Shown here: positions 11,315-23,283 of the stretch, in pieces | Numbering within the stretch: position 1 is the stretch's first letter | Layout: the number at the start of each line of letters is the position of its first letter | Source: Pohlia nutans | Taxonomy: Eukaryota > Streptophyta > Bryopsida > Bryales > Mniaceae | Direction: 5' to 3' | DNA length: 64,000 nucleotides | Assembly: GCA_022496805.1 (NCBI GenBank) | Contig: CM040102.1 | Span: forward strand, 20,677,955 to 20,741,954 | The notes under the pieces: model-generated | Seen by the model: only the letters and a program-made list of their open reading frames with translations | Databases searched by the model: none | Told to the model about the DNA's origin: nothing | Translations under genes and position numbers: made by a program

Positions 11315-14300
11315 ATGTCGGGCATGGGCGATGGCTATGTCGGCACGGCTCAGGATGCCGCCAGGATTCGTCGCCTCGAGAAGCAGCGGGAAGCGGAGCG
11401 CAAGCGCATTCAGGATCTCAAGAAGAAGTCTGCCGAAGGCCCAGGTGGCCTCCTTCAATTCGGCTCCGGCACTTCCGAGGTCAGTTGCTCATCAGTTTTT
11501 TTTTTTCTTTTTTTGCCAATCTTTAGAATTAGGGTTTGGCAATTGGTGGAAGAAAAATAGACCGTTAGTACATCCTATGAAACGTGTTTTATCATAGCGT
11601 ACCAGCTGTGATTGTAAAATGAAAATTTCGAAAAATAGAAACATGAGAATGAGACTTTTTTCTTTCTCCTAATAAACTACTAAACATATAAATTGTAACC
11701 AAAAATTCAAAAAATAAGCCTGGTGAGCAGTGGTAGGATTTCTCCATTTGATACAGTCCTCTCGATCATGCGTAGTTTGCCTGCGTTGTCATAGGAAACT
11801 GCTCCGTGAGTGAGTGCAGGGTTTCTGTGCCTAATAGAATATGAATTTCGCTATCCTGCCTTTCCTGATATTTTTTGTGTTATGAAAGAGTTAAGTTAAT
11901 ATTCAGTTAGTGTAAAGGTAACGTAAATGGTGTTCACTTAACCTTAACCCTTTAAGGACCGCGCATCCAAATAGTGGATGATTGTTGGTCAAAGCCAATT
12001 TTGAACTAGAAGATGACGTTTTTTGCTATTGCTCTCAATTGAGAAAATGAAGTTTATCAAGTCTAGTTTTCATTTCACTTTTCGGATCTTATAAATTTCA
12101 AGTATTGAATATTTTATTTCTGTTGCAAGCTAGGTAGCTCAAGGTTTGTATTGCACTGCATAGAATGTTCACCTTTTGAATTTTAAAATTAAAATTCAAA
12201 AATTCTACAAAAATATATCATGTTATTCTCCATTGTCGTTTGCACATGTTCTAGAAGTTTTACATTTTTTGAAGATTTTTTGTAATTAATATGAATTTCT
12301 TGAAGTATTTGACCTAAAAATTTGTTAAAAATTCATTTTGTATTAAAAAAATCAGAAAAATTTAAGACTAATAGGAAGCATACAATTTCATGCATGAAAA
12401 ATATCAAAAAATATATTTTATCAATTCTTGAATGCTAAACTCTGTATAAAAGTGTAGTTTGACTATTTTGCAAAGGAATAGGACGTTAAAGGGTTAATGT
12501 GATGTTGGTTAACTTAACCCTTTAACGTCCCATTCCTTTATTCCTTTGTAGAATAGTCAAACTACACTTTTATACACAGTTTAGCTTTCAAGATTTGTTG
12601 AAATATATATTTTAATAATTTTCATGCATGAAATTGTATGTTTCCTATTAGTCCTAAAATTTTCCGATTTTTTTAATACAAAATGAACTTTTTACAAATT
12701 TTTAGGTCAAATACTTCAAGAAATTCATGTTAATTTCAAAAGATCTTCAAAAAAAATAATTTTTTTTAGAACATGTGCAAATGACAATGGAGAATCTCAT
12801 GATATATTTTTTGTAATTTTTTTAAAATTTAAAATTTAAAATTCAAAAGGTGAACATCCTACGCAGTGTAATTTAGACCTTGAGCTACATAGCTTGCAAC
12901 AAAAATAAAATATTCAATACTTGAAATTTATAAGATCCAAAAGGTGAAGTGAAAACTAGACTCAATAAACTTCATTTTCTCAATTGAAAGCAATTGCAAA
13001 AAAACTCATCTTCAAGGTCAAAATTGGCTTTGACCAACAAACATCCACTATTTGGATGCGCAATCCTTAAAGGGTTAACTTAGGTTGATGTTAGTGTCCT
13101 TTACATTATACCAACAGCTATTAGGTCAACAGTAGCAGTAATTTATCATTAACATTAATATTTTAAGATATACGACGAATGTTTTTCCGATGCTGTGGTT
13201 TCTTTTGTTGTGGTGCAGTTGTTGGAGAGTGCATTCAAGAAAGAAACTGTTGGACTTGTGACACGGGAACAGTTCGTGGAGAAGGTAAAACTTATTTGTT
13301 CATCTGGTGGATTCTGAATTGATTTAGCTCGTTGATTATTGCAATTTAAGTGTTTCTCATAATCTTTCCTTCTTTTTTCCTGACACATTTGATTGCATCT
13401 GGATAGATTCTGCTGCTGCAGTTTATTGATCTTCGTGTGTGCGTGCGTGCCAGAGAGTCAATTTACGAACGAAACTTGAAGAGGAGGAGAAGGAGAAGCA
13501 GCAAAAGCTCGCTCTAGAGTATATATCTTTATCTCTATCTTGTTGCCCATAGAAGGGTATATTGTTGCATTCAAGGACTTTCGTAATTTGGCTTTACTTT
13601 AAAAGAACGTCTGGTTTTAAGCATCTAAATCTGAAAAGTAGGCTCTTTTTTAATCTTTTGCTCTTCAGGGAGGAGCAAAGGCACGTTCAGAAACGGAAGA
13701 AACGGAGGGTTAAAGGTCCTTCACGTCTTTCTTTTGCTGATGAAGTGGATGGAGACACAGATGAAGAGGGAGAAGCAGCTGGTACGTAGTGCCTTGTTTG
13801 CTTGCCATATAAACCCTCCTTCAATTAAATCCTACCCTTCTGGATACTCCCAAATGAACGGTTAGCATCAAGATCTACAGATCACCAAAATTGGGAATTG
13901 AAGTTGTCTTCTTAGTTTTGGCTGTTGGAGTAGTCACAGTTTATGGCTTTGCTGAGGACTATGTGCATGATAATGTTGGGAATTGAAGTTGTCTTCTTAG
14001 TTTTGGCTCTTGGAGTAGTAACAGTTTATGGCTTTGCTGAGGACTATGTGCATGACAATGTTGGGGTGTTAGTTGTCATTTTCCCTTGAATGCTGATTTA
14101 CCCTCTTTACTTTGCAGAGAAACGGAAGGAAGAGTCTGTGAAACAGCAAAAGCTTGGAAAATTTGGAAAAAATCCAGGCGTAGAAACTAGCTTCTTACCT
14201 GACAGGTATGATGGTTGTACTTCTCCTTACCACCTCACGTTCATCACCTGCTCTTGGTGGATGAGAGCTGGTATCTGCTGGCTTGTATTATGCTTGTCCT

Positions 14301-17300
14301 CAGCACCGATCATTAAGAGTGGATGGTTTTGACGTGCTTTTGGTGTGACTTGCAATCAGCTCTGAGATGGTCTTATTTCAATTTCATGGTTGTGATAATT
14401 CACTCATGAGCTTGAAGCGATTTGTCATATTTCGAAATAGGTGATAGCATGCTGTAGTTGGCTCGTTTGGGAAACCTTTTTTTACTTGCGCACAATACTG
14501 CCATAAATCTTACTATGCTATGAAGAGTGTGGAGGGTGGAACTGCAGAGAGCGTGAGGCTGAGGAACAAGCTGAGAGAGAGCGTCTGCGGAGTGAGTGGC
14601 TTCAGCAGCAATCTCGCATCAAAAGTAAGTACCACAGTACCATCTGTCATGTCCTTTTCGTTTTCGTTTTCATTTTGGGAGCTTGAGGAAGCATGGCATA
14701 TCTGCCCTTGAAGGGACTTATGTCACTTAAATTATTCTGCAACTTGCTTCACCTTTGGGACTTCAACATGATTTTCTTGATTCTCCTCACAGACGAACCT
14801 TTGGAGATTACTTACAGTTACTGGGACGGAGCTGGTCATCGTCGAGTTATACAGGTGACCTTTCATCATGTACACACATGCTATATTATACTCCCTCCGT
14901 CCCAAAGTTATTGTCATGTTTGAAAGTCATGTTTGAAAGTGCTTTTTTAAGTAGGTCAAAAAAATACTTCCTTGTGGCTAATTTTATTTAGGTTGCAATG
15001 AACACATGCAATGTTTTTCAATCATTCTAGTGACATAATTTGGAACCTTTTTTAATCATGTTTCTTACAATATAACCTACTTAAAAAAGCACTTTCAAAC
15101 ATGACAATAACTTTGGGACGGAGGGAGTATTTACTAGCATTACCATGTGAGGAAAGCACTTGGTAGTCGCGTTCCCATGAATATAGCTCCAATATGACTT
15201 AAGGATCTTGTCCACTTCTCCTGTGAAAAATGAGTTCAAGTTCTAAGACATACATATTGACGATTCACTTCGTGTAGTGAAGTTGATAGTGAATCTGAAT
15301 TCCAATTCCTGCAAGGAGCTGATGAAATTAATGCTGGGTGAAAGCTTGTCAAAATTATCTGTTGTAGTTGGCGATTTGCTCTGTCAAGATTAAGGTCTTA
15401 CTGTTGTCTCACTGTAGGCTTTCTCTTAGGCACTTAGGAAGCGTATGGGCTTGAAAATGATTGCAGAGTCGCAAGGGTGACACAATAGCTGAGTTTTTGC
15501 GAGCTGTCCAACAGCAGCTGGCTTCAGAATTTCGAGAGATACGTACAGCATCTGTTGAGAATCTTCTCTATGTGAAGGAGGATCTGATCATTCCCCATGT
15601 ATGCATTTCTGTTCTCCCTTCTTTGACTCTTGAAAAGAATTGTCCCACACCAATTCTGTTATATTGGTAAATACAAAATAGTTGATTCTTGTGTGATATT
15701 TAGTACCTTCGGTGCGTATAAATAGAGAATGAAGCATTGAAAGCGTCTGTAGTCCACAGGCTTGCGGTTTTAATTAATTTTGGTTTGAGATTGCGTATAC
15801 TGGATTAATTTATATGGGCATTTTTGTTGCAGCAACATAGCTTCTATGAACTCATTATCAACAAAGCGAGGGGCAAAAGTGGGCCGGTATGTCCAATCTA
15901 CTGCATGTAATCTAGTATCTCGTAGATGATTCTATCTGCTGACAATTTCAGTTCAATATCATCTTCATTTTCTATGCCTGCAGCTCCAAATTCAGAAATC
16001 ACGATGACCTACACAATTCTCAAAATAAATGGGTTGTTATAAGTCCTTGTATCCACTCTTCTGTGCAGCTTTTCCACTTTGATGTGCACGAGGATATTCG
16101 AACAATAGCAGACGCTACCATTGAAAAGGATGAGGTACCAATTGGATTTTGATTTTAGTTTCACCTCGAGTACCAGCTTATTCTTTGTATCTTTTATATA
16201 AATACACAGATGTCTTTAATTTATTAATGGACCATGCTTGTGTGGAGTAACTTATCATCGTTATTACGGTCTGTTTGTTTTGGCAGTCTCACGCTGGAAA
16301 AGTTGTTGAGCGTCACTGGTATGAGAAGAACAAGCACATCTTTCCAGCTTCGAGATGGGAGGTGGGTTCATGTCTCAAAGCTTAAAATTGATAGGCAACA
16401 TATGTGTAGATTGTATCTAAATCGCCGCAAGATTTCTGGATTGACCTGTCGACTGAATGCCTCTTTCATCATTCTATACCAAATGTAAACTTATCCACAA
16501 CAACGGTATGCAGTCTGTGACCACTAATGGAACTGTTGATCCTCGGGGAGGTCACTAGCATGTACTTAGTGTAACCACGTGCGTTAAGAGGGTATTTAAA
16601 TGGGGCTATCACATAAATGGAGTATTCTAGGAATATTCTAATAATATTATAAATACATTCTTAAATTATTCCTTATTTGAATTTAAAGTATCTTATATTA
16701 CATATAAAATTTTATAACTAGGTAGAATTTTTTCCTCCAATTAATAAAAAGGACTTTGGTGCACGTGTATTCTAAGAAGTTTAATATGTACTTAATTCTT
16801 ATTATGAACAGATTTTCCTACGTAATATAATCCTAGAATGGCCTGTGCTGTGCATTAACCCTTTAACGTCCCGATTCAACACTGTTTTCAAAGATTTGTT
16901 ATAAAATGGTTGATGAAAAGCGAAAATGGAGTTGATGTACAAAACAAAGTTGCAAATGTCAATGTGTAGATAACATCCGTACGGTTGGATTCATCATATT
17001 TATTATTAATATTTTTAAAGTAATTTTGCAAGGTTTTCTCTTGAAATTCAATTAAAAATCCAAAATTAACACAAAAAGATTTATAAATATAGTAATGAAA
17101 TTAGAATGACATGCACTACGAGATGGTATGGTTTCCATTATTTGATTCTACTTACTATGGAAAATCATATTTAAGGTCTTTCTTTTTGAACTAAGATTGA
17201 AACTTGACATTAATCACTTTTGTAATTTTTCAAAAATTCACATTATCTTATTTGGAAGATCCATACCGTGCAAATGGTATTCAACTAGCACAAGAATGAA

Positions 17301-17519
17301 AAAAAAAAATGGATGAAAAACATCCGGTACCTACAGAAATTGAGCTGCTCAAATTCATCCGGCGTCCAGATTCTGGACGCCGGCGCGCTAAAGGGTTAAA
17401 CTCGCATGATATTGTTACTTTTGATCATACGAGGTAGTATGCTAATACTACTCTTCTATCTATTTCAGATTTATGACCCCACTAAACGATGGGAACGGTA
17501 TACAATTCATGGTGACTGA
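11315..17519 (+). CDS. XCT: XAP5 family protein (XAP5 CIRCADIAN TIMEKEEPER / FAM50 orthologue)
   Basis: Twelve exons join without a frame break into 337 aa: 11315-11479, 13219-13284, 13454-13518, 13669-13781, 14118-14205, 14548-14624, 14793-14854, 15467-15598, 15833-15886, 16069-16134, 16287-16361, 17469-17519. All introns are GT-AG. The product starts [20 protein letters not shown] and ends [11 protein letters not shown], as family members do. It has a charged coiled-coil N-terminal half (residues 15-160), a basic KRKKRRVKG stretch that could be a nuclear localisation signal, the [16 protein letters not shown] motif, and the conserved C-terminal XAP5 domain with [26 protein letters not shown] and [24 protein letters not shown]. 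The length matches the Arabidopsis protein. XCT is nuclear, associates with splicing factors, and affects pre-mRNA splicing, small RNA levels and the circadian clock in Arabidopsis. The start is fixed by the conserved N-terminus. Introns 1, 6 and 11 carry small transposons, but no exon is disturbed, so the gene looks functional. Confidence 0.96.
11948..12493 (+). mobile_element. TTAA-flanked piggyBac-like MITE (copy A), XCT intron 1
   Basis: The element starts CCCTTTAAGGACCGCG and ends GGACGTTAAAGGG. It is flanked by TTAA at 11944-11947 and 12494-12497. A 6-bp hairpin (CATCCA 11964-11969, TGGATG 11975-11980) lies 16 bp inside the left end. It is non-coding and AT-rich inside. Its inverted homologue B begins 24 bp further on. 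Confidence 0.7.
12518..13074 (-). mobile_element. TTAA-flanked piggyBac-like MITE (copy B), inverted relative to copy A
   Basis: The element starts CCCTTTAACGTCCC and ends CCTTAAAGGG, flanked by TTAA at 12514-12517 and 13075-13078. It matches the reverse complement of copy A over its full length, by eye roughly nine bases in ten. The same hairpin is present just inside its right end (CATCCA 13042-13047, TGGATG 13053-13058). A and B together form an inverted repeat of about 1.1 kb with a spacer of about 24 bp. Confidence 0.7.
13891..14060 (+). repeat. 85-bp tandem duplication in XCT intron 4
   Basis: Two adjacent 85-bp units (13891-13975 and 13976-14060) begin TTGGGAATTGAAGTTG and differ at only a few positions. 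This is a recent intronic duplication that does not touch the exons. Confidence 0.9.
14891..15127. mobile_element. Stowaway (Tc1/mariner-type) MITE in XCT intron 7
   Basis: The element starts CTCCCTCCGTCCCAAAGTTA and its other end reverse-complements to the same sequence. The inverted repeats run over 50 bp. It is flanked by TA at 14889-14890 and 15128-15129. CTCCCTCCGT is the classic Stowaway terminus. The left arm carries an extra tandem copy of the 13-mer CATGTTTGAAAGT at about 14924-14949. The element lies between exon 7 (ending 14854) and exon 8 (starting 15467). Confidence 0.9.
16542..16754 (+). mobile_element. Truncated copy 2 of the CTTGGRGAGGT MITE, XCT intron 11
   Basis: It begins CTCGGGGAGGTCACTA and matches 5374-5595 in the same orientation, including CTATCACATAAATGGA and the CATATAAAATTTTATAA region. 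The right terminal repeat of the family is missing, so this copy is truncated. Confidence 0.55.
16859..17395 (+). mobile_element. TTAA-flanked piggyBac-like MITE (copy C), XCT intron 11
   Basis: The element starts CCCTTTAACGTCCCGATTC and ends CGCGCTAAAGGG, flanked by TTAA at 16855-16858 and 17396-17399. A 12-bp perfect hairpin with a single-base loop (17359-17370 pairing with 17372-17383) sits just inside the right end. It is a close direct homologue of copy D at 43428-43966. It lies about 70 bp before the last XCT exon. Confidence 0.75.
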
Positions 17520-18114
17520 GTGGAGATTACTGGCTCCTAGTTTGGATTTTCATGTCATTATGGAAGAGGAAAAGGGCCGAGGATAAGCCGTTGAAGTACT
17601 GAATCAGTCACAGTTGCTGGAGGACTGTCGGTTGTAGTTGCTTCCCACATCATTCAGATGTCAAATATCGTGAAGCTCATATACTATTCCATTTGGTTAT
17701 GGACCATGGTTGCATCAGTTTGCTTTTTGGTGGCGAAGAGTTTTGGCAACCAAAATGTTACCATTCAAGGTTTTGGTACTTCCGGTTTTTGAGTATTTTT
17801 GTTTTCAGCCTAGGCATGTAGCATGAAGGAAATGTGAACTTTCTTCAATATGAAGCCTTGAAAATTAGTATCATGATGTCAAAGTTCATCATGTTTGGTT
17901 ATTGTGATCATCAACATCTCGAGATGTTTTGTAGTTGTTTTGTAGTTGTTTCAAGGTTTTTGAATTGAAAATGTTGTATTTTTTTGCAATTTCTAACCTA
18001 AATTGGAAACATTTAAAGAATTAGACAATATGGATGAAGAATATCTGCAACATTTGACATTTCACTAATAATACTTCCAAAAATTTAGGCGTTCAATTTT
18101 TACTTAATATATAT
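17520..18114. other. XCT 3'UTR and intergenic DNA
   Basis: This is non-coding sequence after the XCT stop codon. It probably includes the 3'UTR, but I could not fix a polyadenylation site. Confidence 0.4.
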
Positions 18115-18445
18115 TGTTGAAATTACACTATTTAAGCATTCACCAGACTATCATAACACTCATGCTTACACACATCATCACCAAGGCTTAGTATGACAAT
18201 TCAAGAAGAGAGTACATCGAGAAAACAACAGGTTTGTATACAGACGTGAATACCTAAGTATGATGATGAGAGTCGAAGTGAATAGATGATAACAGATTAC
18301 ATCCAACACTTGTACAATGAATGTACCTAACTAACGAATGAAGAATCATTAATACAACACTCATCGATGTCCATCCAATATTCCCACTCATCGTGGAGTG
18401 TTGTACAACATTGAATTCAGATGATTTGGAAAAACAAGAAAAACA
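18115..18445 (-). repeat. Putative 3' LTR of a Ty1-copia element
   Basis: On the minus strand, copia RNase H coding is followed by a purine tract CAAGTGGGAGAATATTTTAG (around 18452-18471). A segment then begins TGTTTTTCTTG and ends GTAATTTCAACA, with the TG...CA borders and TTTCAACA end usual for copia LTRs. No second LTR is visible, so the boundaries are provisional. Confidence 0.4.
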
Positions 18446-18482
18446 TCTAAACTAAAATATTCTCCCACTTGATGTTTATAGC

Positions 18483-18968
18483 TGTACGATGTTGAGGTTT
18501 ATGCGGTGACAAATTTTTTTTCTGGAGTAAGAGGCTTTGTGAACAAGTCAGCCAACTGCTGGACTGTAGCAATATATGTGACATCAATCTCATGAGCAAC
18601 TTGCATCTCACAAATCATGTGGAAAATCACATCAATGTGCTTTGTGCGCTTGTGATACTTTGGATTGTATACCAGACGAATAGTTGACTGATTATCACTG
18701 AAAAGTGGAGTCAAGCTAGGTAATAGCAAGCCAAGTAGTTCAATAAACGGCAAAGCCAGGCAGTTTCTTTTCCTACAAGACAAGCAACAACGTATTCAGA
18801 CTTTGTAGTCAATGTAGATGCAAGGTTGTTTATGGCTCAACCACAAGACATGGGCATTATTAAGAAGGATGACACAACCACTTCTACTCTTTTGATTTTG
18901 ATCCCCAACATAATCTGCATCGACATACGTGATAAGACTTGTATGATGGTTCAGGGTGTAACACAAAG
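18483..18968 (-). pseudogene. Ty1-copia polyprotein fragment: RNase H C-terminal region
   Basis: The minus strand encodes copia RNase H signatures: YVDADYVGD, then a degenerate middle, then SDNQSTIRLVYNP, KRTKHIDV and the terminal motif QLADLFTKPL. In intact copia elements this domain ends the polyprotein and removes the RNA strand during reverse transcription. Stop codons and frame changes interrupt it, and no reverse transcriptase lies upstream. It is a 5'-truncated remnant ending in the putative LTR at 18115-18445. Confidence 0.75.
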
Positions 18969-19690
18969 CATAACATTAGAGAAAAAATGGACCCTCAAGA
19001 GGGCCCTTCCAGAAAGTTGCCAGGGGCCCCTGGATTAGTTTTAAATGTGTACTATCTGGTTGGAAAATGAAATAATAGCCTATACCCGCCCACCCTGAGG
19101 AAGACTGATAAATCATGACAAAAGAGTAGGCAAATTGCTCCCATTGGAGAATAGAAGTTCGTGTCTCTGACGTTATGTATTTTTTTATTCTCCAGAAGAC
19201 GTGCCACCCAATACATGTGTACGTTAGTCTCCTAACATAATATATTTCTTTACTGTCAAAAATATAGTTTTTTAAGTAGCGTTGCAAAGTCAACGTTGCT
19301 TGGTTCCGGGTATGGACAGCTGGTGGCCAACAATGCTGCTTACTATAGCACTAACTATAAGGCAAGGCACACTGGAAAGATTTGGAAGTCACAACAATGG
19401 ACAATTTTGGAAGTATTGTTAATGCTAATCTAGATCGACGACAGTTTTAAAATTAAATGTTTAACATGGGCACAAAATGGATAAAAATGGACATAAACTA
19501 ACATGAATGGACAACGAGATGTTTACCTGAAACATCGTACCTAAAACAAGATGTTCACTAATCTGTCTCTCAAACGATAAAAATCAATATACATAGCAGG
19601 TGCTACAATAGATCATGGCTGATTGTCGTCCTCCTGTACAAGTGGAAGAGACGGAATAAATCACGATCCACTCCGAGCACAACCCATCCT
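18969..19690. other. No gene seen
   Basis: The interval contains a short imperfect palindrome near 18988-19035 (GGACCCTC...GAGGGCCC, CAGGGGCCCCTG). Nothing else is recognised. Confidence 0.4.
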
Positions 19691-21302
19691 TTACTCAACA
19701 TGTCTTTTAGACGCCGTACTAGAATTGGATGCGAGACGTTGTTTTTCCGCAAGGGCACGAGCAGTTATAATCACATGGTTATGTGCGAGGGCCTCAACCT
19801 TCTCTCTCTTGAATTCTCTGTGTTGAATGACCATGTACCACCGCTGAAAACCTTGGACGATTGTCAATTGGTGCGCTGTTGTGCCACCATGTTGCGTGTG
19901 CTTAACAAAAGTAGTCTTTACCTCGTAGTGGCTTTTCTCCATGTCCTGAGTGGACCAAACGGAAATACTTCCATAGATCATGATAAACCAGCTGCTATGT
20001 TTAACTAGCACATGTTGTATACATACATCAAATAGTGTGACATTAGTAAAAACGAGATGAGAACTTCAAAAACAAGAGCACAATAAATTAATAAATCAAA
20101 TTCCCACAGTGCGTAGACTACAAAACGAATATCTAGGTTTGTGAAGGTTAGAATTGACAGTTACCACGTAGTGCGTGACTGCTCCCTCCCCGTATGCTGC
20201 CAGATAGGCTTTGCCCCATCTCTCAACTATGCCTTTGTAAGCTTTTCGTTGCTCAAGGCTGAGTAAGAATCTTGACGTCGTTCGGAATTTATTTCGATTC
20301 GTCATACATTGGAAGTACGGGAGCAAGTCTGTAAACGAGGCCCATACTTCCTGTCATTGTTGTTTAGTCCGTCCTTGGTTTGTGTTGTTGTGTTCCGCTT
20401 CGCAAACATCCTTCCAACGTGCGTCGAGTGTGGAAATAGTAGATGGCTGGAACATCTTCCTACACTTGGCGCCATTAAATGAAAGTTTCGCTGGCAGATC
20501 TGAGTGTTCCCCTGACAGCTTTAGGTCTCGAGTGAGGACAACGTGACCCGAACATAAGCCCGCCTTTGAAAGTACCCACTCTATTGCCGCCACTGCCACC
20601 TTCCGCTTTGCTTCGTCCTTGATTAGCCTAACATATGTAATCTGCAAATACACTATTTTTTCTATCACCCTACACATGGCATGTAGAGTGCAGAAATGCA
20701 CGCGAGTGATTGGGATGTTCAGTATTGGATCCCATTTTTCGTCCCCATTTGGGCCCCTCCCCCCAGATCCCCTTGTCGGCTTGGCAGGAATTGACCGCGC
20801 AAACAAACCTCCATTCCAAGGCTGTCGGTATTTCCAAGGCTTCTTGGTTTCTATTGCGCCTAGCTACTTCTTCTCTCCTTTCTTCTGCCAACAATAGATG
20901 CACTAGTGTGCCGAATTTGCACCATGAGAGAACCCGTACATACATTTAATAGTCTTCATATGAGCTGCCAAGTGCCACTCTACGTCAAATTCCCCCACGT
21001 TCTCAACGACAAGTTTTTGACTAGTTGACTGGGCATTGATAATTTCTGGGATTGGAGTTTGCTCGAGTACACAATTCAAGCATTCGTGGGACTCTTTAAT
21101 TACTTGAAATGCACCCACTGGCCATATGTCGTGTTCAGCTTGCATAGAGAAGTAACGGGGATCGTCCTTCCTGAGCTGTGGATCGTTTAGTGCCCTATTC
21201 ATGAGAGTGATTGACATTCATTCCATCTTCCGGTCTTTCACAATCTCCGCCTCATCGAGCTTCAGGACAAAGATGAGAGGACCATCACCAACTTCTGCAC
21301 AA
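19691..21302 (-). pseudogene. Decayed multi-exon gene of unknown function, possibly transposon-derived
   Basis: A coherent minus-strand product can be followed from 21302 to 19691, with one clear intron (donor after about 20165, acceptor near 20010). Visible landmarks are PLIFVLKLDEAEIV, GEFDVEWHLAAHMKTIKCMY, FSHGANSAH-CIYC, VHFCTLHAMCRVIEKI and SSWFIMIYGSISVWSTQDME, ending with AEKQRLASNS and a stop. The CxxC and the His-rich TLHAM stretch suggest a metal-binding or nuclease-like protein such as a DNA-transposon or domesticated-transposase relative, but I do not recognise the family. At least three in-frame stops are present (near 21205, 20891 and 20861), so it is not expressed as a full protein. 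A possible 5' exon lies at about 21427-21536. A 67-bp minisatellite adjoins the 5' side. Confidence 0.5.
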
Positions 21303-21526
21303 TTACACACCATGACCACGCATAGAAAAATAAAAAACTATCAAGAAATGGAGGGCAATGTGCAGAACACTAAGGTAAAGACGATTCACAAAATGCAAGG
21401 GTGGGTACACACAATTTGATGACTTTACCTGTTGAGTCATCCGGTAGTGCCGCACCATGGTTTGTTGCACAGTTTCCAAATCTACAAACATGTTGTTTGA
21501 TTCTTCCAGGTGAAGGTGCATTGGGC

Positions 21527-21852
21527 CGGGTGGCAAGAAAGCAATTGGCCTTCATGCTTCCTCTAGCCAATTTTTTTTGCCTATAACAGTTTAGGGTGGT
21601 AATAAGGCAATAGGCCTCCATGCTTCTCCTAACCAATTTGTTATACTTTCACATTGGTTTAACGGGTGGCAAAAAGCAAGTGGCCTTCATGCTTCCCCTA
21701 GCCAACTTGTTTTGCCTCTAACAGTTTAAAGGGTGATAATAAGGCAATAGGCCTCCAAACTTCCCCTAGCCAATTTGTTTTACCCTTGATTCGTATAGTG
21801 GGTGCCAAGAAGGCAATAGGCCTAGCTGCTTCCTCCTAGCCAATTTATGATT
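21527..21852 (+). repeat. Minisatellite, about five units of roughly 67 bp
   Basis: Units start near 21527, 21593, 21662, 21728 and 21798. Each contains GGGTGG followed by a GGCAATAGGCCT-like block and CTTCCCCTAGCCAATTTG. Units are diverged. It adjoins the 5' end of the decayed minus-strand gene. Confidence 0.8.
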
Positions 21853-23283
21853 TTTGTATATATGTTGTAGTACAAATTTAATGTTTGGTGTCTTTGAACA
21901 ATTTTGTATATTTAATTTGAATATTTTGTAGGAAAATGAGTGGAAATGGTCAGAACAAGCAAAAACAAGAAGCCTATTATAAGGCTTGTAAAAAGACCAA
22001 ACGGACGAGAGAATTCGAAGACGTACGAACAAAAATTATAGGTATTTTTTGTTTTGTTTTTTTGGATTTTATCTTCTGTATTTCAATTTGACGTATTCTA
22101 TTTGAGGTTCTTAGAATGCCAAAACATATTTAAGGTATCTATACTTCTTCAGAAAAAAACCAAAATAAATTTAAAGAGAATCTTGCTTAAAATGGAGTTT
22201 AAAAGAGAGCAACGTGTAAAAAAAATTGAAAACAGTTGAACAACAAGGACATGATGGATTTAGGGGCATCTTTTGGTTGGGAAGAGTGATGATCAAGAAT
22301 GTTAGGGCCACTCCCCATGAGCTGCCCGTCCCCGCTCTCTGAAAGCGGGCTCATCAAGCTACTATTCATCCAAACATGGGTGTGTTGATTCTTGTGTATC
22401 CCATACACGCCCGTCATTATGAGTGGGCACCTATTTTTGAGTATATACTATTCCTACTTGCTACAACCCACAATCTTTTTAAATATTTTTACACAAATGC
22501 TGCGGCCCACAGTCAAATGCTTGGCCCATAGTCTTTGTCACTCCCTATCCATTTGCTCTTCACTCTTTATTTTTTGAGTTGTGAAGGGAAGCTCTCTTTT
22601 TCTTGTCAACTCATCTGTTTCATGCTTGTCCATTTGATCATCAAATCAGGAGCTACATTTTTTATGGCCATTCCAACTATTTTCTTCTTCTGGTTTTAGC
22701 ACAGTACACATCCATCATGCTTATTTACACTCACTACTCTTTTATATCACCTTTTTGGTGTTCAATGTATACGAGTACTTTGGAATTAAATGCAAAGACA
22801 CATGTTTACAGACCCACAAAGTTTTTTTTTTAAACTATCGTATTGGAGAGTATGACAATAAAGAGATATTTATATCTATATTGGAGTTATGAAGGACTTT
22901 ATATTTATATTTCACGCAAGAGGACCGGAGTTCCTTTTCTACTTCTTATTCTTCTTTATCTTTTTATTTATTTATATTTTCCAAAATAAGACCACTGTGA
23001 ATTTTCTACTTCTTGATATATTTGTTCTTTTATGAGTTAATCCATATTTGTATTTCTTGATTGTAGAAACTGGAGTTCTCCTTCTTTCTTTAAATTTCCA
23101 CCATGGCTCCAGGAACTAAGAAGTTATTTTCCAAATTTTGGTTGAGGCAATCACTGCCATTAACTAATTTTCAAGCTCACATTTCTTTCATCGCAAGATG
23201 GTCATAATGCCCTCAATGCTTTTGACCCCGTTCAGAGGAGAAGTACTCTTCCCCGCCAACCTCAATCTAGCCATCATATTGTT

